This document shows positions 25,036-33,165 of a DNA stretch of 64,000 nt, piece after piece. This DNA is from Croceibacterium aestuarii (lineage in GTDB: Bacteria; Pseudomonadota; Alphaproteobacteria; Sphingomonadales; Sphingomonadaceae). The position numbers and the translations under genes are program-made. Positions within the stretch are counted from its first letter, which is position 1. The number at the start of each line of letters is the position of its first letter. The notes under the pieces were generated by a model. That model was not told the DNA's origin. It ran no database searches and worked only from the letters and a program-made list of their open reading frames with translations. Location of the stretch: NCBI RefSeq assembly GCF_030657335.1, contig NZ_CP131039.1, positions 2,558,501 to 2,622,500 on the forward strand, in the 5' to 3' direction.

Positions 25036-27578
25036 TTCGCGTCCGCCTTCTTTTTTGCCGGAGCCTTCTTCTTGGCCGGCGCCTTCTTCTTTGCCCCCTT
25101 CTTCTTGGCCGGTCCCTTGGCAGCGCGCGCGTCGATGAGGGCGATCGCCTCGGCTTCGGTCACGTCCTCGGGCTTGGCGTCCTTGGGCAGGGTCGCGTTG
25201 GTGGTGCCGTCGGTCACGTAAGGGCCATAGCGGCCGGGCATGACCTTCATCTCGCCGCCGCTTGTCGGGTGCACACCCAGGGTCTTTATCGGCTCGGCCT
25301 TGCCGCGCGCGCCGCCTTTGCGGTTGGCCGCTTCGGCCAGCAGGGTGACCGCCGCGTTCATGCCGGTATCGAACACGTCCCGCGTCGAGGATAGCTTCGC
25401 ATACTTGCCGTCGTGCCGCAGGTACGGCCCGTAGCGGCCGATGTTGGCCTCGATCTCCTTGCCGGTCCCGGGATGTACGCCGACGATGCGCGGGAGGCTG
25501 AGCAGTTTCAGCGCCCACTCGAGGTCAAAGTCGGGCAAGTCCTTGGGAATGCTCGCGCGCTTCGCCTCCTTGCCTTCGCCGAGCTGGACATAGGGACCGA
25601 ACCGCCCGACCTTGCGCTCGACCTCAAGCCCGGTTTCGGGGTCGGTGCCCATGCTCTCGTCTTCGTGCTCGCCGTTCTCACCGGGCTGGCCGAAGCGCCG
25701 GCGGAACGTGCATTCGGGATAGTTGGCGCAGGCGATGAACGCGCCGAAGCGTCCGCCCCGCAGCGAGAGCCGGCCACCCCCGCGGCCCTCGGCCAGGCAC
25801 TTTGGGCAGGCGCGCGGATCGCCGCCGTCGGTCTGGGGCGGGAACAGGTAGTCGGACAGGAACTCGTCGAGCACCTCGGTGACTTCCGAAGGCTTGCGCT
25901 CCATCACCTCGTCGCTCTTGGGCTTGAAGTCGCGCCAGAAGGCTTCGAGCAGGTCCTTCCATTCCTCGCGCCCGCCCGAGACGTCGTCGAGTTCCTCCTC
26001 CATGCCGGCGGTGAACTCGAAGGCGACATAGCGTTCGAAGAATCGTTCGAGGAACGCGGTCAGCAGACGGCCCGAATCCTCCGCGAAGAAGCGGTTCTTT
26101 TCCATCCGCACGTATTCGCGGTCGCGCAGCGTCTGGATGGTCGAGGCATAGGTCGAAGGCCGGCCGATGCCGAGTTCTTCCATCCGCTTGACCAGGCTGG
26201 CTTCGGAAAAGCGCGGTGGCGGCTGGGTGAAGTGCTGCGTTGCGGTGACGTCCTTCTTGGCCGGGGCATCGCCCTTGCGCATCAGCGGCAGCAGACCCGA
26301 ATCCTCGTCATCGTCGGCTTTCTGGTCGCGCCCTTCCTCGTAGATCGCCAGGAAGCCCGGGAACTTCACCACCTGGCCGGTGGCGCGCAGCTCGTGCCGG
26401 CCGGTCGGATCGCGCATGGTCACCGTAGTGCGTTCGAGCCGCGCGGCGGCCATCTGGCTGGCCATCGCGCGCTTGAATATGAGGTCGTAGAGCTTGGCCT
26501 CGTCGCCCGATCCGGCGCGGTCGCGGCCGAAATCTGTCGGACGGATCGCCTCGTGGGCTTCCTGCGCGTTCTTGGCCTTGGTCTGATAGAACCGCGGCTT
26601 CTCCGGCAAGTAGTGCCCATCATAGCGCTCGGAAATGGCGCGCCGTACGGCGCTGATCGCGCTGCCGTCCATCTGCACGCCGTCGGTGCGCATGTACGTG
26701 ATCGCGCCCGCTTCATAGAGATTCTGCGCACAGCGCATCGTGTGACTGGCCGAATAGCCGAGCTTGCGTGCCGCCTCCTGCTGGAGCGTCGAGGTCGTAA
26801 ACGGCGGCGCCGGATTGCGCGTAAGCGGCTTTTCCTCGACCTCCTCGACGGTAAAGCGGGCGCCTTCGACCGCGGCCTTGGCCGCCTGCGCCGTGCCTTC
26901 ATCGCCGATGGTCAACCTGTCGATCTTCGTACCGTCGTACTTGACCAGGCGCGCTTCGAAGCCTGTGCCGTCGTGCTCCATCTGTGCGGCGACCGACCAG
27001 TATTCCTGCGGCTTGAAAGCCTCGATCTCGCGCTCGCGGTCGACGATCAGGCGCAGCGCGACCGACTGCACACGGCCGGCGCTCTTGGCGCCGGGCAGCT
27101 TGCGCCACAGCACCGGGCTCAGCGTGAAGCCGAAGAGGTAATCGAGCGCGCGGCGTGCGAGGTAGGCGTCGATCAGGTCCTGGTCGAGCTCGCGCGGCTT
27201 GCCCATTGCATCGGTCACGGCGGCCTTGGTGATGGCGTTGAAGGTGACTCGCTCGACTTCGCCCGGCACCGCCTTGCGGTTCTTGAGCAGTTCGAGAACG
27301 TGCCAGCTGATCGCCTCGCCCTCGCGGTCGGGGTCGGTGGCGAGGATCAGTCGGTCGGCCTTCTTCGCCGCGTCGGCGATAGCCTTGACCTGGTCGCGGT
27401 TGCGTTTGTCGGCATAGACCTCCCAGTCCATGGCGAATTCCTCGTCAGGGCGGACCGAGCCATCTTTTGGTGGCAGATCGCGGACATGACCGTACGAGGC
27501 GAGAACCTTGTAGTCCGAGCCGAGATACTTCTCGATAGTCTTCGCCTTCGCCGGCGATTCAACGATTACAAGCTGCAT
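25032..27578 (-). CDS. topA: DNA topoisomerase I
   Basis: This 848-aa type IA topoisomerase relaxes negative supercoils. The Toprim domain opens the protein (VIVESPAKAKTIEKYLG, then ATDPDREGEAI). The catalytic tyrosine lies in ITYMRTDG. A zinc-ribbon of the form CPKCLAEG ... CANYPEC occurs near residue 590-620, followed by several topoisomerase C-terminal repeats (GRFGPYVQLG, IGRYGPYLRHDGKYAKL, PGRYGPYVTDG). The final about 30 residues form a Lys/Ala tail typical of proteobacterial TopA. It is followed in overlap by the 60-aa HTH gene. Confidence 0.96.
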   Translation of the reverse strand: MQLVIVESPAKAKTIEKYLGSDYKVLASYGHVRDLPPKDGSVRPDEEFAMDWEVYADKRNRDQVKAIADAAKKADRLILATDPDREGEAISWHVLELLKNRKAVPGEVERVTFNAITKAAVTDAMGKPRELDQDLIDAYLARRALDYLFGFTLSPVLWRKLPGAKSAGRVQSVALRLIVDREREIEAFKPQEYWSVAAQMEHDGTGFEARLVKYDGTKIDRLTIGDEGTAQAAKAAVEGARFTVEEVEEKPLTRNPAPPFTTSTLQQEAARKLGYSASHTMRCAQNLYEAGAITYMRTDGVQMDGSAISAVRRAISERYDGHYLPEKPRFYQTKAKNAQEAHEAIRPTDFGRDRAGSGDEAKLYDLIFKRAMASQMAAARLERTTVTMRDPTGRHELRATGQVVKFPGFLAIYEEGRDQKADDDEDSGLLPLMRKGDAPAKKDVTATQHFTQPPPRFSEASLVKRMEELGIGRPSTYASTIQTLRDREYVRMEKNRFFAEDSGRLLTAFLERFFERYVAFEFTAGMEEELDDVSGGREEWKDLLEAFWRDFKPKSDEVMERKPSEVTEVLDEFLSDYLFPPQTDGGDPRACPKCLAEGRGGGRLSLRGGRFGAFIACANYPECTFRRRFGQPGENGEHEDESMGTDPETGLEVERKVGRFGPYVQLGEGKEAKRASIPKDLPDFDLEWALKLLSLPRIVGVHPGTGKEIEANIGRYGPYLRHDGKYAKLSSTRDVFDTGMNAAVTLLAEAANRKGGARGKAEPIKTLGVHPTSGGEMKVMPGRYGPYVTDGTTNATLPKDAKPEDVTEAEAIALIDARAAKGPAKKKGAKKKAPAKKKAPAKKKADAK

Positions 27579-27650
27579 GGAATTTTTGGGTGCCCTTACG
27601 TGTATGCGTACGCGCGAGGGTGAATCGGGATTGCCGCCCTCGTCAAGCGG

Positions 27651-28352
27651 TCAGGAGAAGACTTCGCCGATCTCGCGCGCGTCGCGGTGCACCAGGCAAT
27701 AGACCGCGATGCCGAAAGCCAACAGCACGGCGTTGACGGATGCTTCGAGGAGCGCACCGACGATAGCGCCGAGGTTGGCGCTGATCGCAGCGAAGATTCC
27801 CGCCACCACACCGGCCGCGATGATGGCGATGAGGAGGACCAGGCCGGCAAGAAATATCTGACCGCCGTGCCCTCTGGTCGCTTCCCAGCTCGCACGGAGC
27901 GAACCGATGATTCCCTCGCGCGCGCCGATCACGAACCCCGAAGCGGCGGACCAGCGCACGGCGAGGAAAAGGCCCGGCACGAGAAGAAAGATCAACCCCA
28001 CGGCAATGGCGAGGCCCGAGAGAATCGCCATGGCGATGTAATGCCAGAAGCGGGTCCCCCCTTCGTGCATTCGGCCGCGTGCCGCGAGGTAGCGAGTGAG
28101 GAGCAGGTACCCCGCGACCACCGAGACGAGGCTGGATACCAACGAGAACGCGGCAGAGCCAGGGCCTTCGAAGGTATCGACCCGGACACCAAACCCGACT
28201 GCGGGATCCGACACCTCGGAAAAACCGAGAAGGACGCCGAGCACGCCAAGACCGCCTATCACTACAATGAAGGTCACCACGTCTCGACGGGTATCGCCAA
28301 CTAGCCGCGAGACTTCCGCAAGAATGTCGCTCACCCGAATTTCGCGTTCCAT
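27651..28352 (-). CDS. multi-pass membrane protein, paralogue of the next gene upstream
   Basis: This 233-aa protein has about five to six hydrophobic segments. The conserved-looking centre is IFLLVPGLFLAVRWSAASGFVIGAREGIIGSLRASWEATRG, which aligns with a matching block in the protein at 28377-29078. That block (a P-G-hydrophobic-R-W stretch followed by S-L-x-x-S-W) is the pattern of YciC/GPDP-membrane-domain-like proteins. Function unknown. It begins 24 nt after the stop of its paralogue and precedes topA. Confidence 0.75.
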   Translation of the reverse strand: MEREIRVSDILAEVSRLVGDTRRDVVTFIVVIGGLGVLGVLLGFSEVSDPAVGFGVRVDTFEGPGSAAFSLVSSLVSVVAGYLLLTRYLAARGRMHEGGTRFWHYIAMAILSGLAIAVGLIFLLVPGLFLAVRWSAASGFVIGAREGIIGSLRASWEATRGHGGQIFLAGLVLLIAIIAAGVVAGIFAAISANLGAIVGALLEASVNAVLLAFGIAVYCLVHRDAREIGEVFS

Positions 28353-28376
28353 TGGATCGCTCCCCTCGCTCAGCAG

Positions 28377-29078
28377 TTACCCTCCGGCGGCTACACGCGG
28401 ATCGGCCACACCCTCGTTCGCTTTATCGCGCGCCACGACGATCTCCTGGAAGATCGCGACGCCCATCGACAGCGAGACAGCGCTCATGGCGCTCGCCGCA
28501 AGCTGCGAGATGGCGATGCCGACAGGGTCGGACTTTTCGTACAGGTAGCCCGCCAGCGCCGAGATCGCGATCAGGGCGAAAACCAGCGCCAGCATTGCGA
28601 CGAGAATTGGAAACTCGCTGCCGCTGGTCCGCGCCCAGCTTTCCTTGAGCGATGCGATCGCTCCCCCGCCGCGGCGAGATAGCAGCAGGGGCTGGGCTAT
28701 GATCCATCGCGCCATGAAGAACAGTCCAGGCAGGATGAGCATGATAAACCCGGCCATCACCCCGAGGGTGTAGAGCACCGAAAGGACACAATAGGCGAGA
28801 AACAGGTCGTCCCCACCCGCGGGGCGATTGCCCGTCCGGCGCAGCAAGACCTCGAGAAGCTGGTAAGCAGCCACCACGCCGACGACGAAGTTGATTCCTC
28901 CCTTCGCGAGAACCTGGAGGATCGCGGTGCGGTCGACGGTATAGAAATCGATGGCGCCGTTGATGATCGTCAGAGCGACGATGTAGATCGCGACCGGCCC
29001 CTTGCAACGCTCGAGCAACTCGAGCGTCCCCTCGACGATGGTGCCAATTTTCAGTTCCCGCGCGGGTACGATAGTCAT
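28377..29078 (-). CDS. multi-pass membrane protein, tandem paralogue
   Basis: This 233-aa protein, the same length as its downstream neighbour, has about five to six hydrophobic segments. It contains MLILPGLFFMARWIIAQPLLLSRRGGGAIASLKESWARTSG in the same relative place as the paralogue. MTIVPARELKIGTIVEGTLELLER precedes the first helix. ATG 29078 is used instead of the ATG 24 nt upstream because it gives a normal start. Tandem duplication is likely; function is not known. Confidence 0.72.
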   Translation of the reverse strand: MTIVPARELKIGTIVEGTLELLERCKGPVAIYIVALTIINGAIDFYTVDRTAILQVLAKGGINFVVGVVAAYQLLEVLLRRTGNRPAGGDDLFLAYCVLSVLYTLGVMAGFIMLILPGLFFMARWIIAQPLLLSRRGGGAIASLKESWARTSGSEFPILVAMLALVFALIAISALAGYLYEKSDPVGIAISQLAASAMSAVSLSMGVAIFQEIVVARDKANEGVADPRVAAGG

Positions 29079-29130
29079 GGCTGGCCTCCCCCTAACTTCC
29101 ACCTTCAGAATCGCCGTTTGGCGGCAACAG

Positions 29131-30238
29131 TCAAGTGGACAGGCTTACCCGGCCCCCTGCATGCCGAAGGAGGCATCCGGCCACTTCCAGCTCGAGCAAG
29201 GCCATCTGCACCTCGGCCGCACCGGCGCCGGACTGGCGTATGAGTTCATCAACCGCGATCGGCACCGTGGTCAGCAGTCCGGCGATGTCAGCCGGTTGGG
29301 CCTCGGCCCAGTCGTCGCAATCGAGGTTTCCGGCCTGGTCCGATTCGCGCACCGTCGAACGCGGCGTGCCGTCGAAACCGCTGAGCAGTTCGATCACGTC
29401 GTCGGGTGCCTGAACCAGCACGGCGCCTTCGCGGATCAGCGTTGCATCCCTGCGCCCGGGCATCGAGCGGACTGCCCGGAATCGCCATGACTTCGCGTCC
29501 GGCCTCGCCGGCCAGGCGCGCGGTGATCAGCGAACCCGACTTGGGCGCCGCCTCCACCACCAAAGTCCCCGAGGCGAGACCGGCGATAATACGGTTGCGG
29601 CTCGGAAAGTGGCTGCCGCGGGGCTCGGTACCGGGTGGCTGTTCGGCAACCAGCAGACCCTGCGTTGCGACCTGCTCCTGCAGTTCCGCGTTCTGCGGCG
29701 GGTAAGCGACGTCGATGCCGCTGGCGATAACGCCGATTGTCGACGGTAGCGCACCGCGATGCGCCGCGCCGTCGATTCCGCGCGCCAGCCCGGAGACAAC
29801 GACGAACCCGGCCTCGGCCAGCGTCGCGGCGAAATCGCGCGCCAGCTTGACCGCCGCTGCCGAGGCGTTTCGCGCGCCGACCATGGCGACGCACGGCTTT
29901 GCCGCCAGCGCCGTGTCGCCTTTTACGATCAGAATCGGCGGCGCGCCGTCGATTTCGCCTAGCAAAGGGGGGTAATCGAGCGAATCGTGAAACAGGTAGC
30001 GCGCCCCGGCGCGGCGCACAGCGGCAATCTCGTCTTCGATCAGCTCTCTCGGCGCCGGGCGATAATTGCGGGCGCCGCGGCTGGCGAGATCGGGGAGCGC
30101 CTCGATCGCTGCCTTCGCAGTGCCGAAACGGTGCAGCAACTGTGCGTAACTGACCGGTCCGATGTTGGGTGATCGCAGCAGCCGGATGCGGCCAAACGCT
30201 TCCTCCTGCGAAAGCGCCGGTGCCGCCACAGCGGTCAC
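29131..30238 (-). pseudogene. dprA: DNA-processing protein DprA, interrupted by a frameshift near 29440
   Basis: DprA loads RecA on incoming single-stranded DNA in transformation. The N-terminal reading frame runs from GTG 30238 (4-nt overlap with the plsY stop) through a SAM-like region, the Rossmann core (VAMVGARNASAAAVKLARDFA, VVSGLARGIDGAAH, VAYPPQNAEL, FPSRNRIIAGL) to IPGSPLDARAQGCN. There the frame is lost: the expected LIREGA continues only in another frame, which then encodes the C-terminal winged helix to 29131. Two bases are missing or one is extra at about 29440. The first frame alone would end at 29288. It is a true lesion or an assembly error. Confidence 0.85.
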
Positions 30239-30816
30239 GATTTGCTGCCGACTTTCGGTTCCTCGCCCGCAAGCAGACGGCGAATGTTCGCCCGGTGGAG
30301 CCAGAGAACGACCAAGGCGATGAAGACCAGGTATGGTACCAACTCGGGCTTGCCGAGCAACCAGGCCGCGATCGGCGCCGCGACAACCGCGCTGATTCCG
30401 CCGAGCGAGGAAATGCGCGTGGCGGCCAGCATCGCAAGCCAGACCGCGGCGAAGACCAGACCGATCGACCAGAACAGGCCGAAACAGGTTCCCGCGGTTG
30501 TCGCCACGCCCTTGCCGCCTTTGAACTTGAGCCAGACCGGGAAGCAATGGCCCAGCACCGCCCCCGCCGCCGCAAATCCGGCCATGGCCGGCCACAGTTG
30601 CCAGGCAATCATGACTGCGACCCACCCTTTGCCGAGGTCGAGCAGCAGGACCAACGCGGCGAGCCCCTTGTTGCCCGTTCTCAGGACATTCGTCGCGCCG
30701 ATGTTGCCGCTACCGATCTGGCGGATGTCGCCCTTCCCCGCGGCCATGGCGAGGAGCAGCCCAAACGGCACAGAGCCGACGAGATATCCGGCGAGAAGGG
30801 CGAGGAGCCAGTCCAT
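30235..30816 (-). CDS. plsY: glycerol-3-phosphate 1-O-acyltransferase PlsY
   Basis: This 193-aa inner-membrane enzyme uses acyl-phosphate to acylate glycerol-3-phosphate, opening phospholipid synthesis. The three PlsY motifs are visible: GSVPFGLLLA followed by IRQIGSGNIGATNVLRTGNKG, then the GHCFPVWLKFKGGKGVATTAG block, and the C-terminal WLHRANIRRLLAGEEPK. Five or so helices alternate with these loops. ATG 30816 is used although the frame is open to 30975. It overlaps dprA by 4 nt and is divergent from murI (61 nt apart). Confidence 0.94.
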   Translation of the reverse strand: MDWLLALLAGYLVGSVPFGLLLAMAAGKGDIRQIGSGNIGATNVLRTGNKGLAALVLLLDLGKGWVAVMIAWQLWPAMAGFAAAGAVLGHCFPVWLKFKGGKGVATTAGTCFGLFWSIGLVFAAVWLAMLAATRISSLGGISAVVAAPIAAWLLGKPELVPYLVFIALVVLWLHRANIRRLLAGEEPKVGSKS

Positions 30817-30877
30817 GACCCTTCCTATCCGCTTGTCTCGCTTGCCTGCAACCGCGAACGCGGGAATAGGGGCCGCG

Positions 30878-31672
30878 ATGGACGCAACGGCCCCGATCCT
30901 GATCTTCGATTCCGGCGTCGGCGGGCTGACCGTGCTGGCCGAGATCCGCAAGCTGCTGCCGAACGCTCCGCTCATTTATGCCGCCGACCTCGCCGGGCTG
31001 CCTTACGGCGAGAAAAGCGAGGCGGAAATCGCCGCGCGCGTCGCCGGGCTGCTCGGACGGATGAGCGAACGCTTTCGCCCTCGCCTCATCACCATTGCCT
31101 GCAACACCGCCAGCACCATCGCACTGGGCATGGTGCGCGAGGTGCTCGAGGTTCCGATCGTGGGGACGGTCCCCGCGATCAAACCCGCCGCGCTCCAGAC
31201 CCAGAGCGGTGTCGTCGGCCTGCTTGGAACTTCGGCGACTATCCGCCAGAAATACGTCGACGACTTAGAAGCAAACTTCGCCGGAGGAAAAGTCCTCCTG
31301 CGCCACGCCTGCCCGGCCCTCGTCAGCGCGGCGGAGCAGAAGCTGCGCGGGGAGGTGCCGGAACCGGCGGTGTTTCGCGCCGCGGCCCAAGGCCTCCGCG
31401 GCCAGCCGCGGGGCGAAGAGATCGATACGGTAGTCCTGGCCTGCACCCACTTCCCCCTCGTCGAAGACGAATTGCGCGCGGCACTTGGGCCCGGCGTGGA
31501 ATTCATCCATGGCGCGGAAGGAATTGCCCGGCGCGTGGCACACTTGACGCAGGACAATGAATTTCACCGCGAGAAACCCGATTTCGCAGTCGTCACCGGG
31601 CCTATCGACGCTGCCGCTGGTCTCGACCTGGCGTTTCGCGAATACGGATTAGAAGCGGTGGCGCAGTTCTAG
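30878..31672 (+). CDS. murI: glutamate racemase
   Basis: This 264-aa cytoplasmic enzyme converts L-glutamate to D-glutamate for peptidoglycan. The start [17 protein letters not shown] and [10 protein letters not shown] are typical. The two catalytic cysteines lie in [10 protein letters not shown] and [10 protein letters not shown], and the C-terminal block [10 protein letters not shown] corresponds to the end of the second domain. ATG 30878 begins the conserved region. It is divergent from plsY and 22 nt upstream of the hemA start. Confidence 0.94.
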   Translation: MDATAPILIFDSGVGGLTVLAEIRKLLPNAPLIYAADLAGLPYGEKSEAEIAARVAGLLGRMSERFRPRLITIACNTASTIALGMVREVLEVPIVGTVPAIKPAALQTQSGVVGLLGTSATIRQKYVDDLEANFAGGKVLLRHACPALVSAAEQKLRGEVPEPAVFRAAAQGLRGQPRGEEIDTVVLACTHFPLVEDELRAALGPGVEFIHGAEGIARRVAHLTQDNEFHREKPDFAVVTGPIDAAAGLDLAFREYGLEAVAQF

Positions 31673-31694
31673 GTCCAGCGGAAGGAACCTCCTG

Positions 31695-33023
31695 TTGCAA
31701 ATCGTTCGCAAACTCCGTCCTTTAAAGCCGACCGCGCTTGGCCTAAGTCGCACCGGACTCGACAGCCGCACACCCACGAGCGGCGCTGACGGGACAGGTA
31801 CGCTGAACTACGAGCACATCTTCGACCAGGCTATCGACCGGCTCCATTCGGAAGGCCGCTACCGGGTATTCATCGATATCCTGCGCAACAAGGGTGCGTT
31901 CCCCAACGCGCGCTGTTTCGCCCACCACAACGGCCCGAAGCCGATCACCGTGTGGTGCTCGAACGATTACCTGGCGATGGGCCAGCACCCCAAGGTCGTC
32001 GCGGCAATGGAAGAGGCGCTGCACGACGTCGGTGCCGGCTCGGGCGGCACGCGGAACATCGGCGGCAACACGCATTACCACGTCGATCTCGAACGCGAAC
32101 TGGCCGACCTGCACGGCAAAGACGGCGCTTTGCTGTTCACCAGCGGCTATGTCTCCAACGACACCACGCTTTCGACGCTGGGCAAGCTGCTCCCGGGTTG
32201 CGTAATCTTTTCCGACGAACTCAACCACGCCAGCATGATCGCTGGAATCCGCAACTCGGGCTGCGAAAAGCGCGTGTTTCGTCACAACGATGTCGAGCAC
32301 CTCGAAGAACTGCTGGCTGCCGAAGATCCCGAGCTGCCCAAGCTCATCGCCTTCGAGAGCGTTTACTCGATGGACGGCGACGTCGCACCGATTCACGCGA
32401 TTTGCGACCTTGCCGACAAATACAACGCGCTCACCTACATCGACGAAGTCCATGCGGTCGGCATGTACGGACCGCGCGGCGGCGGAATTTCCGAGCGTGA
32501 CGAAGCCGCCCACCGCATCGACATTATCGAGGGCACGCTGGGCAAGGCGTTCGGCGTCATGGGCGGTTACATTGCCGCCGATACCAAGATCATCGATGTC
32601 GTGCGCAGCTACGCTCCCGGTTTCATCTTCACCACTTCGCTCAGCCCGGTGCTGGTCGCCGGCGTGCTTGCGTCTGTCCGGCACCTCAAGGCGTCGAGCG
32701 AGGAGCGCGAGGGCCAGCAGGCTGCGGCGGCGAGCCTCAAGACCATGTTCCGCGAAGCCGGCCTTCCGGTAATGGAATCGACCACGCACATCGTCCCATT
32801 GATGGTGGGCGACCCGGTCCGCGCCAAGCGGATTAGCGACATCCTGCTCGCGGAATACGGTGTCTACGTGCAGCCGATCAACTTTCCCACCGTGCCGCGC
32901 GGGACCGAGCGCCTGCGCTTTACCCCCGGTCCGGCGCATAGCGAAGAGATGATGCGCGAGTTGACCGACGCCTTGGTCGAGATCTGGGACAGGCTCGAGC
33001 TCGAGCTTTCTAAGGCCGCCTGA
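31695..33023 (+). CDS. hemA: 5-aminolevulinate synthase
   Basis: This PLP enzyme condenses glycine and succinyl-CoA to 5-aminolevulinate (the C4 pathway typical of alphaproteobacteria), starting heme synthesis. Landmarks are [58 protein letters not shown] and the PLP lysine in [15 protein letters not shown]. The start is ambiguous. TTG 31695 has a good GGAAGGA site 8 nt upstream and gives 442 aa with 36 extra residues. The usual family start ([14 protein letters not shown]) begins at a CTG at 31803. The core call is firm; only the N-terminus is uncertain. Confidence 0.95.
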   Translation: MQIVRKLRPLKPTALGLSRTGLDSRTPTSGADGTGTLNYEHIFDQAIDRLHSEGRYRVFIDILRNKGAFPNARCFAHHNGPKPITVWCSNDYLAMGQHPKVVAAMEEALHDVGAGSGGTRNIGGNTHYHVDLERELADLHGKDGALLFTSGYVSNDTTLSTLGKLLPGCVIFSDELNHASMIAGIRNSGCEKRVFRHNDVEHLEELLAAEDPELPKLIAFESVYSMDGDVAPIHAICDLADKYNALTYIDEVHAVGMYGPRGGGISERDEAAHRIDIIEGTLGKAFGVMGGYIAADTKIIDVVRSYAPGFIFTTSLSPVLVAGVLASVRHLKASSEEREGQQAAAASLKTMFREAGLPVMESTTHIVPLMVGDPVRAKRISDILLAEYGVYVQPINFPTVPRGTERLRFTPGPAHSEEMMRELTDALVEIWDRLELELSKAA

Positions 33024-33165
33024 GCTGGGCAGCCATCGCCGCTGCATCCCGTCCGCGCTCGCCTGACTCCGCCCTTTCGTTAGGCTCATCGTAACCAAGC
33101 CATGCCATGCCGGTCCGCATCGGCGCTCAATGTTGTGCGTCCCCTTGCGCGAGCTGCATTAACAG

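Noticed and set aside
25413..27623. 736-codon rightward frame antisense to topA
   Set aside because: It mirrors the topA codon bias; no family resemblance, no start context.
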